Source: Methylococcaceae bacterium (GTDB lineage Bacteria; Pseudomonadota; Gammaproteobacteria; Methylococcales; Methylomonadaceae). Taken from it: a stretch of DNA of 20,147 nt. The position numbers and the translations under genes are program-made. Location: NCBI GenBank assembly GCA_013140465.1, contig JABFST010000116.1:1-20147 (forward strand), in the 5' to 3' direction. The notes below the pieces were generated by a model. The model had not been told where the DNA came from. It made no database searches and saw only the letters and a list, made by a program, of their open reading frames with translations. This document shows, piece by piece, positions 8,358 through 16,150 of the stretch. How positions within the stretch are numbered: the stretch's first letter is position 1; each line of letters starts with the position of its first letter.

Positions 8358-8387
8358 GTAATATTTATCTGTTGCCGCACACAACAA
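8358..8387 (-). promoter_or_regulatory. Candidate sigma-70 promoter for the cytochrome cluster
   Basis: Read on the minus strand, TTGTTG (8382-8387) and TATTAC (8358-8363) are separated by 18 bp, and initiation near 8351 would leave a leader of about 70 nt. Both boxes match the consensus only partly (3/6 and 4/6). No sigma-54 -24/-12 element was found here. The location fits, but the call is weak. Confidence 0.3.
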
Positions 8388-8475
8388 GGCTCAGTCCCTA
8401 CTGGCTATCTATTTACCCGATAAAAACCACTAAGCTTAGGCATTTAAGGCATTAACCCAATTAGTTAAAATGCGG

Positions 8476-8505
8476 CATATCACACAAAGTAGGTCATATC
8501 ACACA
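8476..8505. repeat. 11-bp direct repeat, operator-like
   Basis: CATATCACACA occurs exactly at 8476-8486 and again at 8495-8505. The start-to-start distance is 19 bp, close to two helical turns. It lies about 200 bp upstream of the cytochrome gene and 420 bp upstream of lepA. It could be a tandem binding site for a regulator acting on the cytochrome cluster; no regulator can be named. Confidence 0.5.
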
Positions 8506-8545
8506 CTCCTTTACGGCTACTCACTTAAAGCGGGACTGAGGAGCC

Positions 8546-8603
8546 GTTGGCTGAGCGGAGTCGAAGCCGGCGGCGGGATTCGCTTCGACTCCGCTCAGCG
8601 AAC
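8546..8603. repeat. REP-like long inverted repeat
   Basis: The 22-nt arms at 8546-8567 and 8582-8603 pair with a single mismatch around a 14-nt GC-rich loop. The core is GCTGAGCGGAGTCGAAGC and its complement. I recall this TTCGACTCCGCTCAG core as a dispersed intergenic repeat in many bacterial genomes, consistent with a REP/RAYT-type element. It is intergenic here and no transposase is nearby. Confidence 0.75.
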
Positions 8604-8798
8604 GACACCCAAACTGTCCCAGCTTAAACGGGAAGCCCGCCTTTACTATGCCCAGTTAGCTATCCAGCGTGCAACGCCTTATTAATCCTGACACTGAGCC
8701 ACCCAACCTTAACGTGCCGCCGCGCCATCGTAGACTAGACATGGGTGGTGCTTGAACTGGCTAATCGCCAAAATGCGATAACTGATCGCGCAATAAAC

Positions 8799-8830
8799 TT
8801 GACTAAGCATAAGGCTTAATCTGCTATAAT
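8799..8830 (+). promoter_or_regulatory. lepA operon promoter (extended -10)
   Basis: TTGACT at 8799-8804 and a perfect TATAAT at 8825-8830 preceded by TGC (extended -10) are separated by 20 bp, longer than the usual 17. The extended -10 may compensate. Initiation near 8837 would give a leader of about 92 nt before lepA. No other good promoter was seen upstream of lepA, so this probably drives lepA and perhaps the whole operon. Confidence 0.65.
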
Positions 8831-8928
8831 CCGTCATTTGCTTAGGCCAGCCTACATCTTTGTCGGCCTTCCCTGCCGCCAGCGCAACAGCAATAACGCC
8901 TCAACCACCTCATCACGCATAAAACACT

Positions 8929-10728
8929 GTGGATTTAAAACATATCAGAAACTTCTCCATTATCGCGCACATAGACCACGGTAAATCAACACTTGCAGAT
9001 CGTTTTATCCAGCTGTGCGGCGGTTTATCTGACCGCGAAATGTCGGCACAAGTGCTTGATTCAATGGATATTGAGAAAGAGCGCGGGATCACTATCAAAG
9101 CCCAAAGCGTCACCTTGGATTTTAAGGCCAAAGACGGCGAAACCTATCAGCTGAATTTTATTGATACGCCCGGGCATGTGGATTTTTCTTACGAAGTATC
9201 CCGGTCGTTGGCAGCGTGTGAAGGCGCATTGCTGGTGGTTGATGCCGCCCAAGGCGTAGAAGCGCAAAGCGTAGCGAACTGCTATACGGCAATCGAGCAA
9301 GGTTTGGAAGTGGTTCCGGTACTCAATAAGATTGATTTGCCGTCTGCCGAACCTGAACGGGTACAGGCCGAAATTGAAGAGGTGATCGGCATTCCTGCCG
9401 ACGAAGCCCTGATGATTAGCGCCAAAACCGGCTTGGGTGTGCTGGATGTGTTGGAACAACTGGTCATCAAAGTGCCGCCTCCGCAAGGCGATCCTGACGG
9501 GCCGTTGCAAGCCTTGATTATCGACTCGTGGTTTGACAGTTATTTGGGCGTGGTGTCGTTAGTGCGCATTATGCACGGCAGCATCCGCAGAAAACAAAAA
9601 ATTACGATTATGTCTACGGGCAAGTCGTTTATTGCCGAAAAAGTCGGGGTTTTTACGCCTAAACGGCTGGAAAAGGAACTCTTAAACACAGGCGAGGTCG
9701 GTTATGTGGTCGCGGGCATCAAGGACATTTTCGGTGCGCCTGTAGGCGACACCATCACCTGGACAGACAAGCCCGCAGACGCCCAGCTTACTGGCTTCCA
9801 GCGCGTGCAACCGCGCGTATTTGCAGGTTTGTATCCGGTCAGTTCCGATAATTACGAAGATTTGCGCGAAGCCCTGAACAAGCTCAACCTTAATGATGCG
9901 GCTTTGCAGTTTGAACCTGAAACTTCCCAAGCCTTGGGCTTTGGTTTCCGTTGCGGGTTTTTGGGCATGTTGCACATGGAAATTGTGCAAGAACGCTTGG
10001 AGCGCGAATACGATGTTGATTTAATCACCACCGCGCCGACCGTAATTTACGAGGTCATCACCCAAACCGACCAAGTGCTGATGGTGGATAACCCTGCCAA
10101 ATTGCCGGATGGCGGCATCGTCAGGGAAATCCGTGAACCGATTATCCGCGCCAATATTTTAGTGCCACAAAATTATTTGGGCGGCGTGATTACCTTGTGT
10201 ATAGAAAAACGCGGCGTGCAAAAAGATATGCAGTATGTCGGCAGACAAGTGTCGTTACATTATGAAATGCCGCTCAGCGAAGTGGTGCTAGACTTTTTTG
10301 ACCGCTTAAAATCGGTCAGCCGTGGTTTTGCCTCGTTCGATTATGAGTTTTTGCGCTTTCAGGCCGCCGATTTAATCAAGCTGGATGTGTTGATTAACGC
10401 CGAAAAAGTGGACGCTTTGTCGATTATTGTCCACCGCGATTTAAGCAACAACCGTGGCCGAGATTTGGTGGAACGCATGAAAGACCTGATTCCCCGGCAA
10501 ATGTACGAAGTCGCCATCCAAGCGGCTATCGGTTCTAAAATTATCGCCCGTTCTACGGTAAAACCCTTACGCAAAAACGTCATCGCCAAATGTTATGGCG
10601 GCGATATTAGCCGTAAGAAAAAATTGCTGGAAAAACAAAAAGCGGGTAAAAAACGTATGAAGCAAGTCGGCAATATTGAAATCCCCCAAGAAGCGTTTTT
10701 GGCGGTCTTGCAGCTAAACAAAGAATAG
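8929..10728 (+). CDS. lepA: Elongation factor 4 (LepA), ribosome back-translocating GTPase
   Basis: This 599-aa protein has the same length as E. coli LepA. It begins with GTG at 8929, and the N-terminus ([20 protein letters not shown]) aligns with the family start, which fixes the codon; the Shine-Dalgarno is weak. The GTPase domain carries the G1 loop AHIDHGKST (13-21), the DTPGH switch II motif, and NKID for guanine recognition. EF-G-like domains II, III and V follow, and the LepA-specific C-terminal domain ends with the characteristic [20 protein letters not shown] segment. It acts on ribosomes in the cytosol or at the membrane, affecting translocation and initiation. It is first in the operon, with lepB 100 bp downstream as in most gammaproteobacteria. 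No anomalies were seen. Confidence 0.98.
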   Translation: MDLKHIRNFSIIAHIDHGKSTLADRFIQLCGGLSDREMSAQVLDSMDIEKERGITIKAQSVTLDFKAKDGETYQLNFIDTPGHVDFSYEVSRSLAACEGALLVVDAAQGVEAQSVANCYTAIEQGLEVVPVLNKIDLPSAEPERVQAEIEEVIGIPADEALMISAKTGLGVLDVLEQLVIKVPPPQGDPDGPLQALIIDSWFDSYLGVVSLVRIMHGSIRRKQKITIMSTGKSFIAEKVGVFTPKRLEKELLNTGEVGYVVAGIKDIFGAPVGDTITWTDKPADAQLTGFQRVQPRVFAGLYPVSSDNYEDLREALNKLNLNDAALQFEPETSQALGFGFRCGFLGMLHMEIVQERLEREYDVDLITTAPTVIYEVITQTDQVLMVDNPAKLPDGGIVREIREPIIRANILVPQNYLGGVITLCIEKRGVQKDMQYVGRQVSLHYEMPLSEVVLDFFDRLKSVSRGFASFDYEFLRFQAADLIKLDVLINAEKVDALSIIVHRDLSNNRGRDLVERMKDLIPRQMYEVAIQAAIGSKIIARSTVKPLRKNVIAKCYGGDISRKKKLLEKQKAGKKRMKQVGNIEIPQEAFLAVLQLNKE

Positions 10729-10786
10729 CCTGCACTATCCCCCTTAATGCGCTCGCGTAACACTGACTTTTTCGCCTTTAGCTCAT

Positions 10787-10808
10787 GGGCAAGCCCAAGC
10801 GCTTGCCC
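10787..10808 (+). other. Possible hairpin in the lepA-lepB gap
   Basis: GGGCAAG (10787-10793) and CTTGCCC (10802-10808) can form a 7-bp stem with an 8-nt loop, 20 bp before lepB. No T-run follows, so full termination is unlikely. It could be a processing site or could modulate lepB translation. The rest of the 100-bp gap holds no clear promoter. Confidence 0.35.
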
Positions 10809-10828
10809 CACAACCTAAAAATAACCCT

Positions 10829-11605
10829 ATGGACTATGATTTTTCCTTTTTTCTGTTTGTCGCCAGTGTGTTGACTGGTGTTGTTTGGGGCAGTTATTTA
10901 TGGTATTTAAAAGCCAAAGGCTTAACCTTTGATGAAGAAAACGAGCCACTGCTGGTTGAATATGCGCGGTCGTTTTTTCCAGTGGTGTTGGCGGTGCTGA
11001 TATTGCGGTCGTTTATTGCCGAACCCTTCCGCATACCTTCTGGTTCGATGATGCCCACCTTGCTGGTGGGGGATTTTATTTTAGTCAATAAATTCACTTA
11101 TGGCCTACGTTTGCCCGTCATCAATAAAAAAATTATCCCGATCAGCGCACCTAAACGCGGCGATGTCGTCGTGTTCCGCTACCCTAAAGACCCTTCCATC
11201 GATTATATTAAGCGTATCATTGGCTTGCCGGGTGATAAAATTGCCTATAGCAACAAGCAGTTGACCGTCAACGATGTACCCGTCAAAACGGTGTCATTAG
11301 GCCGCTATCAAGGCGTAGGGCAAGGTGAAGACATGACCGGCGCAGAACAGTTGGCGGAAGACCTGACGGGTGTTGAACACAGCATACTGATCCGGCAACA
11401 GGCGCCTACGGTTGAGTTTGTCCATGTCGTCCCCGAAGGCCATTATTTTGCGATGGGTGACAACCGTGACAACAGCAATGATAGCCGCTATTGGGGATTT
11501 GTCCCTGAACAAAACTTGGTCGGCAAAGCCTTTTTTATCTGGATGAGTTGGGATTGGCAAGCCAAGGGCGTCGATTTTAGCCGCTTAGGGACTGTCATAA
11601 AATAG
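10829..11605 (+). CDS. lepB: Signal peptidase I
   Basis: This 258-aa inner-membrane serine protease cleaves signal peptides from exported proteins, and would be expected to serve the secreted proteins encoded on the other side of the window. Two N-terminal membrane segments are visible (about 5-27 and 48-64). The catalytic serine is S73 in PSGSMMPTL and the general base is K128 in DYIKRIIGLPGD. The C-terminal boxes GDNRDNSNDSRYWGFVP and the conserved GKAFFIW strand are intact. The insertion around 145-190 is normal for proteobacterial LepB. ATG 10829 has little Shine-Dalgarno, but it is the only start that retains the first membrane segment. Confidence 0.97.
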   Translation: MDYDFSFFLFVASVLTGVVWGSYLWYLKAKGLTFDEENEPLLVEYARSFFPVVLAVLILRSFIAEPFRIPSGSMMPTLLVGDFILVNKFTYGLRLPVINKKIIPISAPKRGDVVVFRYPKDPSIDYIKRIIGLPGDKIAYSNKQLTVNDVPVKTVSLGRYQGVGQGEDMTGAEQLAEDLTGVEHSILIRQQAPTVEFVHVVPEGHYFAMGDNRDNSNDSRYWGFVPEQNLVGKAFFIWMSWDWQAKGVDFSRLGTVIK

Positions 11606-11658
11606 CTTTACAGCACATACGCGTTGACTGGACGCGGACACTTAGACCGGAGGGCACT

Positions 11659-12036
11659 ATGCAAGCACTAGCCAAACGCCAGCAAGGATTAACATTCATC
11701 TCACTCATTTTTGTGCTGGGTTTTATAGGCTTTGTGGTGCTGTTGTTCCTTAAGATAGCCCCTGTTTACCTAGACCACAGCAAGGTAAGCAGCTGTTTGT
11801 CGGAGCTTAAAAAAACCCCCCATATCCAAAGCCAAAGCCAGTCAGAAATCAAAGAGAACTTAAGAAGACAATTCAGCATAAACGATATCAGTGAAGTATC
11901 CCCAGACAATATAACCGTCACCAAATACGGCAATTATCTGCGGGTCGCCATTGACTATGAGGTGGTCAGAAAAATTATCGGCAACCTTAGTGTTCTAATG
12001 CAATTTAACGATGTGATAGAGGTGGGTGACCAGTGA
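11659..12036 (+). CDS. DUF4845 single-span membrane protein
   Basis: This encodes 125 aa, preceded by a good GGAGGG Shine-Dalgarno at 11649-11654. The N-terminus QQGLTFISLIFVLGFIGFVVLLFLKIAPVY is a type IV pilin-like leader and membrane helix (about 8-35); the remaining ~85 residues are soluble. The DUF4845 family is known from exactly this place, between lepB and rnc in gamma- and betaproteobacteria. Its function is unestablished. Its stop overlaps the rnc GTG start by 4 bp. Confidence 0.88.
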   Translation: MQALAKRQQGLTFISLIFVLGFIGFVVLLFLKIAPVYLDHSKVSSCLSELKKTPHIQSQSQSEIKENLRRQFSINDISEVSPDNITVTKYGNYLRVAIDYEVVRKIIGNLSVLMQFNDVIEVGDQ

Positions 12037-12719
12037 CTAAAAAACCCGAAATATTATGCAAGAAATTGGGGTTGGTGTTTAACGATCCACAACTTTTTAC
12101 GATGGCATTGACCCATCGTAGCGCCAGCTCAGCCAATAATGAACGTTTGGAATTTTTAGGCGATTCAATCTTGGGCTTTGTTGTCGCCCAACGTTTATAC
12201 GAATTGTTTCCCGAAGCCAGCGAAGGCGTTTTAAGTAGGCTACGCGCCAGCTTAGTCAACCAAAGCTCTTTAGCCGAATTGGCCAGAAAACACCAAATCG
12301 GCGATTACTTGGTGTTAGGTTCTGGCGAACTTAAAAGCGGCGGCTTTCGCCGCGACTCGATCTTGTCTGATGCCTTGGAAGCCATTATGGGCGCATTGTT
12401 TAAAGACCAAGGCATAGATGCGTGCGAGCATTGGATTAGCGAGTTGTTTTCGGAAAACCTAAACAGCCTGTCGCTGGAAAACTGGCAAAAAGATCCGAAA
12501 ACCCAATTGCAAGAACTGATGCAAGCCAAAAAGCTCGACCTGCCCGAATACACTCTCATTACGATGTCAGGGCTAGCCCATGAACAGTTGTTTAAGGTGA
12601 AGTGTACCGTGCCGTTGTTGACCGAAACCTGCGTCGGGACCGGCATCTCCAGAAAAAGGGCTGAACAAGCAGCCGCAGAGCTTATGCTGCAATTATTAAA
12701 AAACAAGGAAAATGAATGA
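12033..12719 (+). CDS. rnc: Ribonuclease III
   Basis: This 228-aa enzyme cuts double-stranded RNA, including the rRNA precursor. The start is GTG 12033, inside the end of the DUF4845 gene. The catalytic domain contains the signature NERLEFLGDS (36-45, with E40 and D44), the GSGELKSGGFRRDS stretch, and D114/E117 in SDALEAIMGALF. The C-terminal dsRNA-binding domain spans about 155-225 (DPKTQLQELMQAKK and SRKRAEQAAAELML). It overlaps era by 4 bp (ATGA), the standard rnc-era coupling; in E. coli RNase III autoregulates by cutting its own leader. Confidence 0.98.
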   Translation: MTKKPEILCKKLGLVFNDPQLFTMALTHRSASSANNERLEFLGDSILGFVVAQRLYELFPEASEGVLSRLRASLVNQSSLAELARKHQIGDYLVLGSGELKSGGFRRDSILSDALEAIMGALFKDQGIDACEHWISELFSENLNSLSLENWQKDPKTQLQELMQAKKLDLPEYTLITMSGLAHEQLFKVKCTVPLLTETCVGTGISRKRAEQAAAELMLQLLKNKENE

Positions 12720-13600
12720 ACTGCGGTTTCGTTGCACTGATAGGACGGCCCAATGTCGGCAAATCGACATTGATGAATCACTTGCTAAAACAAAAAATCA
12801 GCATTACCTCGCGTAAGCCACAAACAACCCGGCACCGCATTCTCGGCATCAACACCACCGAAGCCGGGCAAGTGGTGTACATGGACACGCCGGGTATGCA
12901 CAACAACGAAAAAAGGGCGATGAACCGCTACTTAAACCGCACCGCAGAAACCACCCTGCTTGGGGTTGATGTGATTGTGTGGCTGATAGATGGCTTATCG
13001 TGGCATGAATACGATGAAGTGATCTTTAAAAAGCTGGAACAGGCGGGATTGCCCGTGATTCTAGCCGTCAACAAAGTTGATAAGGTTAAAGACAAAGACG
13101 AGATATTGGCTTTTTTTGACCAAGCCCAACATCGGTTTCCTTTTCAACACCTGATCCCTATTTCGGCCTTAAAGCGGACTAACTTGGACCAGCTTGAAAG
13201 TTTGCTCATGGACTTGTTGCCCACCAGCGACCTTATCTATCCCGAAGACCAAATCACTGACCGCCCTGAACGTTTTTTGGCGGCGGAAATAGTCCGTGAA
13301 AAGCTCACCCGGCGCTTGGGTGACGAACTGCCTTATGCGCTGACCGTGGAAATGGAACGTTACCAAGAATTGCCCGGCATCACCAAAATCTACGCGATTA
13401 TTTGGGTGGAGCGGCTGTCACAAAAAACCATCATCATCGGCAAAGATGGTGAAATGCTTAAAAAAGTCGGCACCGACGCCAGGTTTGACATAGAAAAGCT
13501 CATCGCCCAAAAAGTGTATCTGCAACTTTGGGTGAAGGTTAAAAAGAATTGGTCAGACGATGAACGCGCCCTACAAAGCTTAGGCTTTAATGACGGATAA
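12716..13600 (+). CDS. era: GTPase Era, 16S rRNA-binding ribosome assembly factor
   Basis: This encodes 294 aa. The G1 motif GRPNVGKST is at 10-18, the G2 region SRKPQTTRH at 32-40, the G3 motif DTPG at 57-60 and the G4 motif NKVD at 119-122, with SALK as G5. The C-terminal KH domain (about 200-290) contains GKDGEMLKKVGTDAR, the GxxG-type RNA-binding loop. It binds the 3' end of 16S rRNA during 30S maturation. The ATG overlaps the rnc stop, and its own end overlaps recO by 11 bp. Confidence 0.98.
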   Translation: MNCGFVALIGRPNVGKSTLMNHLLKQKISITSRKPQTTRHRILGINTTEAGQVVYMDTPGMHNNEKRAMNRYLNRTAETTLLGVDVIVWLIDGLSWHEYDEVIFKKLEQAGLPVILAVNKVDKVKDKDEILAFFDQAQHRFPFQHLIPISALKRTNLDQLESLLMDLLPTSDLIYPEDQITDRPERFLAAEIVREKLTRRLGDELPYALTVEMERYQELPGITKIYAIIWVERLSQKTIIIGKDGEMLKKVGTDARFDIEKLIAQKVYLQLWVKVKKNWSDDERALQSLGFNDG

Positions 13601-14294
13601 CATTTATTTACAACCCGCTTTCGTCCTGCAACACCGCCCTTTCCAAGAAAGCAGCTTGATCGTCGATGTACTGACGCATGACTATGGCCGTTTTACCCTG
13701 ATTGCCAAAGGCGTGCGCAAGCCCCGCTCAAAAACCGCCGCTAGCCTACAGCCTTTCGTGCCGCTGTTATTGTCGTGCATAGGCAAAACCGAACTCAAAA
13801 CCCTGACAGGCGTAGACAACGCGCGGCCTTTTTCGCCTTTACAAGGCACTGCCCTGTATTGCGGGTTTTATGTCAATGAATTGGTGATGGCGTTTTTACA
13901 TGCCCACGATCCCCATCCTGAGGTGTTTGTCGCCTATAACGAATGCCTGTCGCGTTTGGGCGAAAACACCGCCATAGAAAAATCCTTGCGTATTTTTGAA
14001 CTCGATTTACTGGATGCCGTCGGTTATGGCTTACAGCTGGACTTTGACCACTTGGAAACCCCTATACGCGCCGAGGCAAAATACCACTACAACGCCGAAT
14101 TGGGTTTTGTCGCCGCGATTGACGGGCGTTTTGCAGGCACCACACTGCTGGCCTTGAAAGTGCGTGATTTTGCCCCCACAACCTTAACTGAAGCAAAATT
14201 TCTGATGCGTGCCGTGGTTGCTGCCCACTTGCCCGCCAAACCGCTCAAAAGCAGGGCGATTATTAGTAAAATCCTGACCCCATTACGACCATGA
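13590..14294 (+). CDS. recO: DNA repair protein RecO
   Basis: This 234-aa protein acts with RecR to load RecA onto SSB-coated single-stranded DNA in the RecFOR pathway. The N-terminal OB-fold (about 5-80) shows the usual [27 protein letters not shown] and [11 protein letters not shown] helical C-terminal part follows ([41 protein letters not shown]). No CxxC zinc motif is present, as in other gammaproteobacterial RecO. It lies in the era-recO-pdxJ order and overlaps both neighbours. The C-terminus is slightly short compared with E. coli (242 aa) but otherwise normal. Confidence 0.95.
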   Translation: MTDNIYLQPAFVLQHRPFQESSLIVDVLTHDYGRFTLIAKGVRKPRSKTAASLQPFVPLLLSCIGKTELKTLTGVDNARPFSPLQGTALYCGFYVNELVMAFLHAHDPHPEVFVAYNECLSRLGENTAIEKSLRIFELDLLDAVGYGLQLDFDHLETPIRAEAKYHYNAELGFVAAIDGRFAGTTLLALKVRDFAPTTLTEAKFLMRAVVAAHLPAKPLKSRAIISKILTPLRP

Positions 14295-15040
14295 CTCATA
14301 TACCCATTTTATTAGGCGTTAATATTGACCACATCGCCACCATAAGACAAGCACGCGGCACGCGTTATCCTGAGCCGATACAAGCCGCGCTGGTTGCCGA
14401 ACAGGCAGGGGCTGACGGCATTACTGCGCATTTGCGTGAAGACCGCAGACATATCCAGGACAGGGACATTTTTTTGTTGAAAGAACTGCTCCACACCCGC
14501 TTAAACTTTGAGATGGCGGTAACACCGCAAATGCTGGCTATCGCCACCCAAGTACAGCCTTATGCCTGTTGCCTAGTACCTGAAAAACGCGAAGAACTGA
14601 CCACCGAAGGCGGACTGGATGTGGCGGGCAATCTGCCGACCATGCACGCCGCCTGTGCACAGCTAAAAGCGGCGGGTATCGAGGTATCGCTTTTTATCGA
14701 CCCTGAGGTTAGGCAAATTGACGCGGCAATCGCAGCAGGTGCGCCTGTCATTGAACTGCATACTGGCTGTTATGCCGAAGCCCAAACGCCGTCACAATGG
14801 GCTGAAGAGCTGCTGCGCATCCAAACAGCGGCGCAGTATGCCCATGCAGCAGGTTTGCAGGTCAACGCAGGGCATGGCTTGAATTACCATAACGTACAGG
14901 CTATCTGCCAGATACCCGAGATTGTGGAGCTGAATATCGGTCACTCGATTATTGCGCAAGCTTTGTTCTCTGGCTTAGCTACAGCAGTGGCGGACTTAAA
15001 ACAGCTGATGCGCGAAGCACGGCTGGCAAGTGCGATATAA
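14291..15040 (+). CDS. pdxJ: Pyridoxine 5'-phosphate synthase
   Basis: This 249-aa TIM-barrel enzyme condenses 1-deoxyxylulose 5-phosphate with 3-amino-2-oxopropyl phosphate to pyridoxine 5'-phosphate, the last ring-forming step of DXP-dependent vitamin B6 synthesis. Family motifs are the N-terminal [17 protein letters not shown]47 in ITAHLRED, E74 in NFEMAV, and the histidine of NAGHGLNY. The ATG overlaps the recO stop (ATGA). It ends the operon: the acpS gene that often follows pdxJ is absent, and the next gene is convergent. Confidence 0.98.
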   Translation: MTHIPILLGVNIDHIATIRQARGTRYPEPIQAALVAEQAGADGITAHLREDRRHIQDRDIFLLKELLHTRLNFEMAVTPQMLAIATQVQPYACCLVPEKREELTTEGGLDVAGNLPTMHAACAQLKAAGIEVSLFIDPEVRQIDAAIAAGAPVIELHTGCYAEAQTPSQWAEELLRIQTAAQYAHAAGLQVNAGHGLNYHNVQAICQIPEIVELNIGHSIIAQALFSGLATAVADLKQLMREARLASAI

Positions 15041-15070
15041 AGTCCGAAGCTGATAAATCTACATAAACTT

Positions 15071-15102
15071 CCTCTCCCTCAGGGAGAAGGTAGGGTGAGG
15101 GG
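15071..15102. repeat. Dispersed CCTCTCCCTCAGGGAGA-type repeat
   Basis: CCTCTCCCT (15071-15079) pairs, with one bulge, with AGGGAGAAGG (15081-15090), and is followed by TAGGGTGAGGGG. On the minus strand it reads CCCCTCACCCTACCTTCTCC and onward. I know this as a frequent intergenic repeat in proteobacterial genomes, from memory and not from a search here. It lies 30 bp after the pdxJ stop. Confidence 0.55.
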
Positions 15103-15140
15103 ATTTAACTTTAGGCGGGAAGAAATAAGAGGGGGTAGCA

Positions 15141-15160
15141 AGGGCGGAACAATCCGCCCT
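15141..15160. terminator. Hairpin between convergent operon ends
   Basis: AGGGCGGA (15141-15148) and TCCGCCCT (15153-15160) form a perfect 8-bp GC-rich stem with an ACAA loop. It sits between the pdxJ stop and the stop of the minus-strand activator gene. Neither strand has a T-run after it, so it may stop transcription only weakly, or act as a 3'-end stabiliser for both transcripts. Confidence 0.45.
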
Positions 15161-15177
15161 GATGCGGGTATGGAGGC

Positions 15178-16140
15178 TTAATGCGTGGTAGTGGTAAAAC
15201 CATGTTTTTGCATACGGTATAACAAGGTATCCCTAGATACGCCCAACAGTTTAGCCGATTTGCTGCGGTTGCCTTTGGTGCGGTTAAGTGCCTGATGGAT
15301 TAAGTTGGCCTCTAAGGAATCCAACTGTATGCCGCGTTCGGGCAAAGTAAACTCAACCGTTCTGGGTGTGGCACTATGGGTGACAAACTCATGTGGCAGG
15401 TTTTCGGGTTCGATAGTGCGACCCGCCAAAAGTATGCTCAACCGTTCGCAAAGATTGCGCAATTCGCGGATATTGCCTGGCCAAGAATAGTCTTTTAACA
15501 CGCGTAACGCCTGTTTGCTGAATTTAGGCGCGGTCAACGAGTGCGTATCTGCCATCATGCGCAAGAAATGCGCAATCAGGTGTTCTATGTCATCTGTGCG
15601 CTGCACTAACGGTGGCAACTCCAATGGCACGACATTAAGGCGGTAGTATAAGTCTTGCCTAAAGTCACCCGCCATGACCAATTTGTTTAAGTCTGAGTTG
15701 GTGGCGGCAATTATGCGCACATCCACGTTGTAAGGTTTGATGTCACCGACGGCTAAACATTCGCCCGACTCTAAAAAACGTAACAACTTGGCTTGAATGG
15801 AGACCGGCAAAGAGTTGATCTCGTCCAAAAACAAAGTGCCGCCGTCAGCGGCTTGAAACAAGCCTTGGGTGCTGGCAGAAGCCCCCGTAAAAGACCCTTT
15901 GCGGTGTCCAAACAGTTCGGATTCAATCAGGCTTTCCGGCAAAGCTGCGCAGTTAAGTGTGATAAAAGCCTTATCGGCACGATTGCTGCCTTTTTGAATA
16001 GCATTGGCGAAAACTTCTTTTCCAGTCCCCGTTTCCCCAGTCAATAAAACAGTGACGTCGGTAGCGGCAACCATTCTGGCGCTACGAATTAAGGAATCCA
16101 ATGCGGGAGATTGACCAATAATCGAGTTAAAATGTCCCAT
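15178..16140 (-). CDS. Sigma-54-dependent activator without a sensory domain (AAA+ / Fis-type HTH)
   Basis: This encodes 320 aa. ATG 16140 follows an AAGAGG Shine-Dalgarno with good spacing and starts directly at the AAA+ domain; an upstream frame to 16227 only overlaps the previous gene. Motifs are Walker A GETGTGKE (35-42), the sigma-54 contact loop as GSFTGA (82-87) in place of the commoner GAFTGA, Walker B GGTLFLDE (D106, E107), and arginine-finger region FRQDLYYRL (R161, R167). A Fis-type helix-turn-helix occupies about 270-315 (NRSKSAKLLGVSRDTLLYRM). It would hydrolyse ATP to open sigma-54 promoters. With no receiver, GAF or PAS domain it resembles PspF-type activators, which are held in check by a partner protein. 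It lies 10 bp after the SafE-type membrane gene and is probably co-transcribed with it. Confidence 0.92.
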   Translation of the reverse strand: MGHFNSIIGQSPALDSLIRSARMVAATDVTVLLTGETGTGKEVFANAIQKGSNRADKAFITLNCAALPESLIESELFGHRKGSFTGASASTQGLFQAADGGTLFLDEINSLPVSIQAKLLRFLESGECLAVGDIKPYNVDVRIIAATNSDLNKLVMAGDFRQDLYYRLNVVPLELPPLVQRTDDIEHLIAHFLRMMADTHSLTAPKFSKQALRVLKDYSWPGNIRELRNLCERLSILLAGRTIEPENLPHEFVTHSATPRTVEFTLPERGIQLDSLEANLIHQALNRTKGNRSKSAKLLGVSRDTLLYRMQKHGFTTTTH

Positions 16141-16150
16141 AATCGCCTCT

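Larger units (their letters stand above)
8279..8928. other. 650-bp divergent intergenic region
   Basis: No convincing gene is present between the cytochrome start and lepA. The side near 8279-8400 is AT-rich and should carry the leftward promoter. A small palindrome CTAAGCTTAG lies at 8430-8439 and an inverted pair TTAAC-N7-GTTAA at 8452-8468. A direct repeat follows at 8476-8505, a long REP-like inverted repeat at 8546-8603, and the lepA promoter and leader fill the right end. The stretch 8604-8760 shows nothing I can name. The 71-codon frame at 8470-8685 spans the inverted repeat and is not credible. Confidence 0.7.

Noticed and set aside
8470..8685. 71-codon open frame on the plus strand in the divergent gap
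   Set aside because: It spans the long inverted repeat, has no ribosome binding site and no recognisable protein character.
8604..8760. Small RNA or tRNA in the lepA upstream gap
   Set aside because: No cloverleaf, conserved T-loop sequence or promoter-terminator pair was seen.
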